From Pseudomonadota bacterium (lineage in GTDB: Bacteria > Pseudomonadota > Gammaproteobacteria > Acidiferrobacterales > Sulfurifustaceae), in assembly GCA_020354085.1 (NCBI GenBank), contig CP070641.1, positions 1,561,280 to 1,576,724 on the forward strand: a stretch of 15,445 nucleotides of DNA, read 5' to 3'. Positions 7,954-13,665 of this stretch are shown piece by piece (position 1 is the first letter of the stretch; every line of letters begins with the position of its first letter). The notes under the pieces were generated by a model that was not told the DNA's origin, made no database searches, and saw only the letters and a program-made list of their open reading frames with translations. Made by a program: the position numbers and the translations under genes.

Positions 7954-8688
7954 GTGCGAGAAACTAACCGTCCCCCTAAATATTGTCGCTGGTTGCTTGG
8001 CTTCGGTGCGACCGCACTCCTGTGGTCAACGTCGGCGTCGGCCGAGAAGGCCTTGGTGCTCAAATTCGAGGAGCAAGAACCCGGCAATGTTCCCGCCGTC
8101 ACCCGGTTGCTCGTAACCCCCAGCTACCTGCGCGTCGACGACGGCAAAGACTCGCAGGATTTCCTACTTTTCGATCGCAAGGAACAGACGATCTACAGTG
8201 TGAGCTCGATCGATCGCAGTGTGTTGGTCATCAAACCGACTAAACGCCCAGAATCGTCGGCCGTGAAGCTGGAGGAAAAGATCATCGAAGGCAGTGATCG
8301 TCCACCGGCGATCGGTGCAAGGCCCGTGCACCATTATCTGCTGTTCACCAACGGCACACTCTGCTACGACGTCTATGCGGCCGAAGGTTTGCTGCCGGAG
8401 GCGGTGTCGGCATGGCGCGAATATCGTGAGACGCTGGCGCGCGAGCAAGCGCGCACGCTCGCCTGGACGCCGTCAGAGATACAAACGCCTTGCATGCTTG
8501 CCAACAACATCTACTCACCGGCGCGCCACCTGGCGCATGGTTTGCCAGTGCGCTTTCGTGATGCCGATGGCAAGCTCAGTCAACTCGTCGACTATCAGGG
8601 CGACGCCGACGTGAAGCCCATGTTGTTTCGCTTACCGCCGGAGTATCCGCGCGTTTCAATCGACACGCTGCGCAAAGGCGGGTCATAA
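7954..8688 (+). CDS. Exported protein of unknown function
   Basis: I do not recognise this 244-residue protein. It begins with GTG 3 nt after the glycerate kinase stop, so it is probably co-translated. Residues 1-30 look like a Sec signal peptide: basic start, hydrophobic core WLLGFGATALLW, and a likely cleavage after ASA at about 30. The next part (about 32-95) is rich in short beta-strand-like stretches (RLLVTPSYLRVDDG, DFLLFDRKEQTIYSV), reminiscent of the half-barrel folds of LolA-like or DUF4412-type periplasmic proteins; that comparison is only impressionistic. The predicted mature protein has just two cysteines, C137 and C180, which could form a disulfide. A charged, probably helical stretch spans about 152-168. 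No lipobox or C-terminal anchor is visible. Codon use resembles that of its neighbours. Confidence 0.75.
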   Translation: MRETNRPPKYCRWLLGFGATALLWSTSASAEKALVLKFEEQEPGNVPAVTRLLVTPSYLRVDDGKDSQDFLLFDRKEQTIYSVSSIDRSVLVIKPTKRPESSAVKLEEKIIEGSDRPPAIGARPVHHYLLFTNGTLCYDVYAAEGLLPEAVSAWREYRETLAREQARTLAWTPSEIQTPCMLANNIYSPARHLAHGLPVRFRDADGKLSQLVDYQGDADVKPMLFRLPPEYPRVSIDTLRKGGS

Positions 8689-8699
8689 GCGCCGTCGCC

Positions 8700-8720
8700 C
8701 TAGGAGTTTGTTGAAGAACG
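8700..8720 (+). repeat. Left terminal inverted repeat of the MITE-like element
   Basis: This 21-nt end pairs with 9036-9056, with mismatches at positions 10, 11 and 17. It starts 11 nt after the stop codon of the upstream gene. Confidence 0.65.
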
Positions 8721-9035
8721 CCCTCCTGGCAATTGCTCCTGCATTGCTCTACCTCCCGCCATCCCTGGCGGTCGGTGGCGTTTTTCAGCTCGCTTCGGCG
8801 CATTTCATACATCAGGACGAACGGAGCGCAGCGCAGTAGGGCTTCCGTTTCGTCCGCGCCTCGCTCCGAGAATAAAACACTTGCGCGTTTGATTCTCGAG
8901 TCCGTCAACGCACCATCCATGGCGTGCGGTCTTCGCCTCGGTCCCATCGGCGATGCGGCACGTCCCGCGACCCACGGGGACGTGGGAAGTGCCGCGAGAG
9001 GGCGGGACGCCAGAAGCGGCTGGCGCCCACTAGTT

Positions 9036-9056
9036 CGTTTTTCAATGAACTCCTAG
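9036..9056 (-). repeat. Right terminal inverted repeat of the MITE-like element
   Basis: This is the reverse-complement partner of 8700-8720. Its terminal CTAG carries the lpxH stop codon (9053-9055 read on the minus strand). A 7-bp stem, CCACTAG (9027-9033) with CTAGTGG (9053-9059), also spans the lpxH stop and could form a hairpin at the 3' end of the lpxH message. Confidence 0.65.
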
Positions 9057-9814
9057 TGGCGGGCGCTCGTCTTGGTGGTGGCCAAAGGTAGGGTTTCAAG
9101 CACCCAGGCACTCGGCGTGCAGCGAAGCACGCTGCCTTGTTCGTACCAATCGCCCAGCACCACGCGTCGTGCGGTCTGGCCGTCAAGTGCGAACCGATGA
9201 TCCCCGGGGCGGTGCGTATGGCCGTGAATCAGGTTAGTGGCGCCGTGGGTGCGCAGAAAAGACTCCACGGCCGCCTGGTTCACATCCATGATCTCGGACG
9301 CCTTTTGCGCGGTGGCATCTTTGCTGTACTCGCGCAGCCGCCGCGCCATGGCCTCGCGTTCCACCATCGGCTTGGCCAGGAAGTCGCGCTGCCAATCCGG
9401 GTTCCGCACCATCGCACGCAATTTTTGGTAGTCGACGTCATCGGTACAGAGTTGATCGCCATGGCTGATCAGCGCCGTCGTGCCGAACAGATCGATGCGG
9501 CTCGGATCGGGCAATAGCCGGCAGCCGATTTGTCTTTCGAACGTCGTGCCGAGCAAGAAGTCGCGGTTGCCGTGTAGCAGGTACACAGGCAGGCCAGCGT
9601 CGGTAACGGCGCGCAACGCTGCGATGATCGGTTGTACGGCCGGGTGTTGAGTCGCCTCATCGCCCAGCCAGTACTCAAACAGATCGCCGAGGATGTAAAG
9701 CGCGTTCGCCGCACGCGCCCGGGCGCCGAGGAAATCCACGAACAGCGCAGTAATGGCGGGGCGCTCGGGGCTTAGGTGTAGGTCCGAGATGAAGAGCGTT
9801 TCGACCGCCGCCAT
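9053..9814 (-). CDS. lpxH: UDP-2,3-diacylglucosamine diphosphatase
   Basis: LpxH hydrolyses UDP-2,3-diacylglucosamine to lipid X and UMP at the inner face of the inner membrane, in lipid A synthesis. The calcineurin-like metal-site motifs are complete: FISDLHLS at the N-terminus, LGDLFEYWLGDE, HGNRDFLLG, ISHGDQLCTDD and GHTHRP. The family-specific LVRNP-like segment (MVRNPDWQRDFLAKP), IMDVNQ and RVVLGDWYEQGS are also present. I chose the ATG complementary to 9812-9814, which gives MAAVETLFISDLHLS; the longer frame adds 22 residues lying over ppiB and its stop. The protein has 253 residues against 240 in E. coli, with a short extra C-terminal tail. It lies 10 nt after ppiB, the operon order seen in E. 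coli and Pseudomonas. The stop codon coincides with the end of the MITE-like element. Confidence 0.97.
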   Translation of the reverse strand: MAAVETLFISDLHLSPERPAITALFVDFLGARARAANALYILGDLFEYWLGDEATQHPAVQPIIAALRAVTDAGLPVYLLHGNRDFLLGTTFERQIGCRLLPDPSRIDLFGTTALISHGDQLCTDDVDYQKLRAMVRNPDWQRDFLAKPMVEREAMARRLREYSKDATAQKASEIMDVNQAAVESFLRTHGATNLIHGHTHRPGDHRFALDGQTARRVVLGDWYEQGSVLRCTPSAWVLETLPLATTKTSARH

Positions 9815-9824
9815 GATCGATACT

Positions 9825-10328
9825 TTAGGTGTCCTCGAGGACCGTGATGCGCTCCAGGATGACATCCGAAAGCGGCACATCCTTGTGTCCGAGTTTGTTG
9901 CCAGTTGGCACTCCCTTGAATTGGTCGACCACGTTCATGCCGTCAACGACCGTGGCGAATACGCAGTAGCCCCACCCCTGCGGTGTGGGAGCGGTGTAGT
10001 TGAGAAAATCGTTATTGACCAGATTAATGAAAAACTGGCTGCTGGCCGAATGCGGATCGGAGGTGCGCGCCATCGCCAGCGTGCCACGCGCATTGCGCAG
10101 GCCGTTGTTGGCTTCATTCTCGATCGGTTTATGCGTCACCTTCTGGGTCATGCCCGGCCCGAAGCCGCCGCCCTGTACCACGAAACCGTCGATCACGCGG
10201 TGAAAGATCGTGCCGTCATAAAACCCCTCGCGTGCGTACTTTAGGAAATTGGCGCAAGTCTTGGGTGCCTTGTCGGGGTGTAGCTCGATCAGGATGTTGC
10301 CAAAGTTGGTCTTGAATTCCACTCGCAT
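9825..10328 (-). CDS. ppiB: Cytoplasmic-type peptidyl-prolyl cis-trans isomerase (cyclophilin)
   Basis: A 167-residue cyclophilin that catalyses proline isomerisation during protein folding. Active-site features are FHRVIDGFVVQGG (catalytic Arg in FHR), then MARTSDPHSASSQFFINL and the VFATVVDGM segment. There is no signal peptide when the start is placed at the ATG complementary to 10326-10328 (MRVEFKTNFGNILIEL), so it is the cytoplasmic PpiB type; E. coli PpiB has 164 residues. An upstream in-frame start at 10448 would add 40 residues with no family similarity and is not used. It is the first gene of a two-gene operon with lpxH, divergent from gltX-cysS; in E. coli ppiB-lpxH is likewise divergent from cysS. 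Confidence 0.97.
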   Translation of the reverse strand: MRVEFKTNFGNILIELHPDKAPKTCANFLKYAREGFYDGTIFHRVIDGFVVQGGGFGPGMTQKVTHKPIENEANNGLRNARGTLAMARTSDPHSASSQFFINLVNNDFLNYTAPTPQGWGYCVFATVVDGMNVVDQFKGVPTGNKLGHKDVPLSDVILERITVLEDT

Positions 10329-10617
10329 CGGTCGGTTCTCGCTCTTTTCGGTTGCTGTGCTGGCAGGAAGCCCCTTAAGGGACCGTTCGGCCGCTGTCCG
10401 CTGACTGCGCAGGTGGCAAATTGTCCTCGACGCGTGCGCGGGGCGCAACCGCTAGTCGAGGGATCGGAGGCGCGCGCTCATTCGGAGATGCCTGCAATGG
10501 TGCCCGATCCAACTTGGTTCACTGCGACTAGCAGCGCCCATCGCCGGAGGAGCATGCGCCACGGGCGTTGGGCGCTAGGGTTCCGCATACGAGGCAGTTT
10601 CGCTACCATGCGCGCGC
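10329..10617. other. Divergent intergenic region between ppiB and gltX
   Basis: These 289 nt must hold the promoters of both ppiB-lpxH and gltX, but I found no strong match to either box on either strand. The weak pair TTCCGC (10581-10586) and TACCAT (10604-10609), 17 nt apart, would start transcription 1-2 nt before the gltX ATG. CCCTTAAGGG (10372-10381) is a perfect 10-bp palindrome. A larger inverted repeat is listed separately. No convincing gene is present. Confidence 0.5.
10533..10576. repeat. Inverted repeat upstream of gltX
   Basis: AGCGCCCA (10533-10540) is matched by TGGGCGCT (10569-10576) across a 28-nt loop. The match is roughly continued outside by CTAG on both sides if three bases bulge. 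Within the loop, CGCC (10542-10545) can pair with GGCG (10564-10567). It could be an operator, a leader hairpin or chance in a GC-rich region. It ends 41 nt before gltX. Confidence 0.4.
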
Positions 10618-12042
10618 ATGTCCGCTGCCCCTTTTAAGACGCGTTTCGCCCCCAGTCCCACCGGCCTGCTGCACCTCGGCAATGTGCGTACGGCCCTGTT
10701 CAATTTTCTGCTGGCCCGCCGGCATGGCGGCTTGTTTCTGCTGCGGCTTGAGGATACCGACGCCATGCGCGGACATGAAAAATACGCCGAAGCCTTGCAG
10801 GCCGATCTACGTTGGCTCGGGTTGACCTGGGATGAAGGTCCCGGGGCGGCCGGCTCGGCCGCACCCTATGCGCAGTCCGAGCGCGGCGAGATCTACCGGC
10901 GCTATTTCAGCGCGCTCGAGGAACAACGATTGGCCTACCCCTGCTTCTGCAGCGAGCATGAATTAGCGGTCGCGCGCAAGACGGCGCTGGCCGCCGGTCG
11001 ACCCCCGCGCTATTCGGGCCGCTGCCGCAACTTGGATAGTTGGGCAGTGCAAGAGAAATTCGCTGCGGGCACGCCCGCGACTTTGCGCTTCCGGGTGCCG
11101 GAAGGCGCCACTGTCAACTTTGAGGACGGTGTGCGGGGGCCGCAGCAGTTCGCAACTGATGATATCGGCGACTTCGTTATCCGTCGTTCCGACGGCACGC
11201 CCGCGTTCTTTTTCTGCAACGCCGTGGATGACGCGCTAATGGGCGTGACCCTGGTGGTGCGCGGCGAGGATCACTTGACCAACACGCCGCGACAAGTCCT
11301 GCTGCTGCAGGCGCTCAAGCTGCCGATTCCCGCCTACGCGCACATCGCACTCGTTGTGGGAGCCGATGGTGCGCCGCTTTCCAAGCGAACCGGCAGCAAG
11401 AGCGTCGAGGAGTTGCGGGTGGCCGGATTTCTGCCCGCGGCCATCAATAATTATCTTGCGCGCTTGGGGCACACCTACGAGGAAACACACTACCTAGACA
11501 TGGCGAGCCTTGCCCGCAGCTTTGCCGCAGAGCGATTGCACCGCGCACCGGCGCATTACGACGAGATGCATCTCAGGCACTGGCAACACCAGGCGGTCCT
11601 TCACGCCTCCAACGAGGAGCTGTGGCAATGGATGGGCGAAACGGTCCATGCGCTTGTACCGAACGAGGCGCGCGCGGGCTTTGTCGACGCTGTGCGGGGT
11701 AATCTTATCTTTCCCGCCGATGCCCGGCATTGGGCGGCGATCTTATTCAGCGACGAGTTGGTGCCGGGACACGCCAGTCAGGAGGTCATCACCGCGGCCG
11801 GCATGGAGTTTTTCGATGCCGCGCGCCGGGCGCTGGAGAAAGACGGCACCGACTTCAAGCAGATGAGCACGAGTGTGAAGCACATGCTGAGCATCTCGGG
11901 CAAAGCCTTGTTTCAGCCGCTGCGCGCGGCACTCACTGGCGAGCTCGACGGACCGGAAATGGCCAAACTCTTGCCGTTGATCGGGGTCGAACGCGCTCGT
12001 GCGCGGCTGATGAAATATGGCACCACAAAGAACAGTTTCTAG
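10618..12042 (+). CDS. gltX: Glutamate--tRNA ligase
   Basis: A 474-residue class I synthetase that attaches glutamate to tRNA. The N-terminal motif is RFAPSPTGLLHLGNVRTAL, with HLGN (19-22) in place of HIGH. LLRLEDTDAM follows, and the KMSKS-type loop is PLSKR at 253-257. A zinc-binding insert resembles that of E. coli GluRS: C109 and C111 in CFC, and C136 in YSGRCRN, but the fourth ligand, His in E. coli, is Asn here. The C-terminal anticodon domain ends with LPLIGVERARARLMKYG. No ribosome-binding site is visible before ATG 10618, and the first codons directly follow a weak promoter-like pair, so a leaderless message is possible. In Pseudomonas the gene between ppiB and cysS is glnS, so this copy may be a tRNA-Gln-charging GluRS. 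The last codons and the stop fall in an inverted repeat. Confidence 0.96.
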   Translation: MSAAPFKTRFAPSPTGLLHLGNVRTALFNFLLARRHGGLFLLRLEDTDAMRGHEKYAEALQADLRWLGLTWDEGPGAAGSAAPYAQSERGEIYRRYFSALEEQRLAYPCFCSEHELAVARKTALAAGRPPRYSGRCRNLDSWAVQEKFAAGTPATLRFRVPEGATVNFEDGVRGPQQFATDDIGDFVIRRSDGTPAFFFCNAVDDALMGVTLVVRGEDHLTNTPRQVLLLQALKLPIPAYAHIALVVGADGAPLSKRTGSKSVEELRVAGFLPAAINNYLARLGHTYEETHYLDMASLARSFAAERLHRAPAHYDEMHLRHWQHQAVLHASNEELWQWMGETVHALVPNEARAGFVDAVRGNLIFPADARHWAAILFSDELVPGHASQEVITAAGMEFFDAARRALEKDGTDFKQMSTSVKHMLSISGKALFQPLRAALTGELDGPEMAKLLPLIGVERARARLMKYGTTKNSF

Positions 12043-12112
12043 TTTCGGATTTCGGGTTTCGAGTCGAAACCCAGGCTTGCGGACTTGAAACTCGAGACCC
12101 GAAACTCGAAAC
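12035..12112. repeat. Inverted repeat of 7-bp units between gltX and cysS
   Basis: Two 31-nt arms, 12035-12065 and 12082-12112, are inverted copies with about 26 of 31 positions identical and a 16-nt loop. Each arm consists of 7-bp units of the form GTTTCGR. The left arm reads GTTTCTA, GTTTCGG, ATTTCGG, GTTTCGA; the right arm, reverse-complemented, reads GTTTCGA, GTTTCGG, GTCTCGA, GTTTCAA. A second palindrome, GGGTTTCGA-G-TCGAAACCC (12054-12072), lies across the left arm and loop. The left arm contains the last gltX codon and its stop; the right arm ends 1 nt before the cysS ATG, where no ribosome-binding site is seen. In RNA it would form a long hairpin just upstream of cysS. Confidence 0.8.
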
Positions 12113-12113
12113 C

Positions 12114-13496
12114 ATGATTCACATCTACAACAGCCTCACAAAGAAGAAAGAGGTGTTTGCGCCGATCACGCCCGGCGAGGTTCGCATGTACGTGTGCGGG
12201 ATGACAGTCTATGACTACTGTCACCTCGGGCACGCGCGCGTCATGGTGGTATTCGACATGGTGGTGCGCTACCTGCGCGCACGCGGGTTCAAAGTCACCT
12301 ACGTGCGCAACGTCACCGACATCGACGACAAGATCATAAAGCGCGCCGCGGAGAACAACGAAGGCGTCAACACGCTCACGGCACGCTTCATCGAAGCTAT
12401 GCACGAGGACGAACGCGCCTTGGGGGTGTTGTCGCCTGACCAGGAGCCGCGCGCCACCGAGCACATAGCGCCGATCCTCGCCATGATCGGCGCGCTCGAG
12501 AAGAACGCGTATGCCTATCGTGCGGCCAATCACGATGTCTACTATCGGGTGCGCAAGTTCGCGCCCTACGGCTCGCTTTCCGGGAAATCGATCGACGACC
12601 TGCGCGTCGGCGCGCGCGTCGACGTCGGCGAAGAAAAAGAAGACCCGCTCGACTTTGTCCTGTGGAAGGCAGCCAAGCCCGGTGAACCACAGTGGGATTC
12701 GACCTGGGGACCGGGGCGACCCGGTTGGCACATCGAGTGCTCGGCGATGTCGACACAATGCTTGGGTAACAACTTCGACATCCACGGCGGGGGGCGTGAC
12801 CTTCAGTTCCCGCACCACGAAAACGAGATCGCGCAAAGCGAGGCGGCCACCGGTGAGCGCTTCGTCAATACCTGGATGCACGTCGGGTTCGTGCGCGTGA
12901 ACGAAGAAAAGATGTCGAAATCGCTTGGCAACTTTTTCACGGTGCGCGAGGTGCTCAAGGCCTTCGATCCGGAAGTGGTGCGTTATTTCATTCTGGCCTC
13001 GCACTACCGCAGTCCGCTCGACTATTCTGATGACAGTCTGGTGCAAGCCAAGCAAGCGTTGAGCCGCCTATACACCGCCATGAAAGGGGTGGCGCCGGGC
13101 GCGGAAACGGATGGCGGAGACTACGCGCAGCGTTTCAATGCTGCCATGGACGATGACTTCAACACTGCCGCGGCCATGGCGGTATTGTTTGACCTGGCGC
13201 GTGACATTAACCGGCTGCGCGAGTCGGATATCGAAGAAGCGCGGCGTTGCGCTGCCACGCTGCGCCAGCTTGGCGACGTCCTGGGTATCCTTCAGCGTGA
13301 CCCGGAAGAGTTTCTACGCGGCGGCGCTGGAGAAGGGGGCCTCCGCGATGACCAGATCGCCGCGCTCATCGCGCAACGTGCCGCCGCGCGCCAGGCCAAG
13401 AATTGGGCTGAAAGCGATCGCATCCGCGACCAGCTAAAGCAGGCCGGGGTGGTGCTGGAGGACGGGTCGGGTGGTACCACGTGGCGCCGAGAATAG
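12114..13496 (+). CDS. cysS: Cysteine--tRNA ligase
   Basis: A 460-residue class I synthetase (461 in E. coli) that charges tRNA-Cys. The signature motifs sit at the same positions as in the E. coli enzyme: zinc ligands C28, C209, H234 and E238, HLGH at 37-40 (the HIGH motif), and KMSKS at 266-270. Other clear segments are YVRNVTDIDDKII, GRPGWHIECSAMS, DIHGGGRDLQFPHHENE and, near the C-terminus, the anticodon-stem region with NWAESDRIRDQL. The start is ATG 12114 (MIHIYNSLTKKKE). The frame is open much further upstream, over the end of gltX, but that part has no CysRS similarity. It lies 71 nt after gltX, most of that spacer being the inverted repeat. Probably co-transcribed with gltX. Confidence 0.97.
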   Translation: MIHIYNSLTKKKEVFAPITPGEVRMYVCGMTVYDYCHLGHARVMVVFDMVVRYLRARGFKVTYVRNVTDIDDKIIKRAAENNEGVNTLTARFIEAMHEDERALGVLSPDQEPRATEHIAPILAMIGALEKNAYAYRAANHDVYYRVRKFAPYGSLSGKSIDDLRVGARVDVGEEKEDPLDFVLWKAAKPGEPQWDSTWGPGRPGWHIECSAMSTQCLGNNFDIHGGGRDLQFPHHENEIAQSEAATGERFVNTWMHVGFVRVNEEKMSKSLGNFFTVREVLKAFDPEVVRYFILASHYRSPLDYSDDSLVQAKQALSRLYTAMKGVAPGAETDGGDYAQRFNAAMDDDFNTAAAMAVLFDLARDINRLRESDIEEARRCAATLRQLGDVLGILQRDPEEFLRGGAGEGGLRDDQIAALIAQRAAARQAKNWAESDRIRDQLKQAGVVLEDGSGGTTWRRE

Positions 13497-13550
13497 GCGA
13501 GGAAATCGGCGTTTCATGCAACGAAATGCCGGGAATTTTGCGCCAACCCA

Positions 13551-13579
13551 TTGACCGTGTGCGGCGTAAACAGTAACTT
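13551..13579 (+). promoter_or_regulatory. Predicted promoter upstream of ilvB
   Basis: TTGACC (13551-13556, 5 of 6 matches to the -35 box) and TAACTT (13574-13579, 3 of 6 including the key T, A and final T) are 17 nt apart. Transcription would start near 13586, giving an 80-nt leader that contains the hairpin at 13608-13656. Confidence 0.4.
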
Positions 13580-13607
13580 TTGCGCGCATAGACCGGAGCT
13601 ATTGTGG

Positions 13608-13656
13608 AGCCCGCTCGTGCCCGGCTACGGGGCAAGACGGGCTTTCTTCATTTTTT
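13608..13656 (+). terminator. Terminator or attenuator hairpin in the ilvB leader
   Basis: The outer stem is AGCCCG (13608-13613) with CGGGCT (13638-13643); the inner stem is TGCCC (13618-13622) with GGGCA (13630-13634). The pyrimidine-rich tract TTCTTCATTTTTT (13644-13656) follows. It may simply end gltX-cysS transcription, but if the promoter at 13551 is real it lies inside the ilvB leader and would act as an attenuator. The ilvB ribosome-binding sequence GAGG (13657-13660) begins immediately after the T tract. Confidence 0.55.
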
Positions 13657-13665
13657 GAGGCTGCT

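Larger units (their letters stand above)
8700..9056. mobile_element. MITE-like element with CTAG-ended terminal inverted repeats
   Basis: This 357-nt stretch has no convincing gene. Its left end (8700-8720) begins CTAGGAGTTTGTTGAAG; the reverse complement of its right end (9036-9056) begins CTAGGAGTTCATTGAAA. The 21-nt ends match at 18 positions. CTAG at both outer ends could be a 4-bp target duplication or part of the repeat. The interior holds further fold-back structure: CCGCCA/TGGCGG with a 4-nt loop (8756-8771), AACGCC/GGCGTT (8717-8722 with 8777-8782), and CACGTCCC/GGGACGTG (8959-8966 with 8977-8984). No transposase is encoded, so mobility would need one from elsewhere. The element lies between convergent genes and its right CTAG contains the lpxH stop codon. 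It fills the only stretch of more than 300 nt without a gene. Confidence 0.65.

Noticed and set aside
8576..8947. 123-codon open frame on the minus strand over the end of the unknown gene and the element
   Set aside because: It spans the element boundary into the opposite-strand gene and has no family signature. Similar frames may be annotated in other copies of such elements, but I cannot support a protein.
8733..9056. 107-codon open frame on the plus strand inside the MITE-like element
   Set aside because: Rich in Arg and Ser with no recognisable family, TTG start, and its end lies in the inverted repeat; it looks like a chance frame in GC-rich DNA.
9815..9880. 22-residue N-terminal extension of LpxH
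   Set aside because: It overlaps the end of ppiB, and the conserved FISDLHLS motif is already close to the N-terminus from ATG 9814.
10372..10381. CCCTTAAGGG palindrome as an operator
   Set aside because: A lone 10-bp palindrome without a second copy or a promoter nearby; could be chance.
10329..10448. 40-residue N-terminal extension of PpiB
   Set aside because: No cyclophilin similarity and not a convincing signal peptide; MRVEFKTNFGNI at 10328 matches the usual start.
11730..12113. Upstream extension of the cysS frame over gltX
   Set aside because: The 128 extra codons are a shadow of gltX with no CysRS similarity; MIHIYNS at 12114 is the family start.
13526..13576. 16-codon frame with Ile, Leu and Val as an ilv leader peptide
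   Set aside because: It has no run of branched-chain codons and no ribosome-binding site, and most of it lies upstream of the predicted transcription start.
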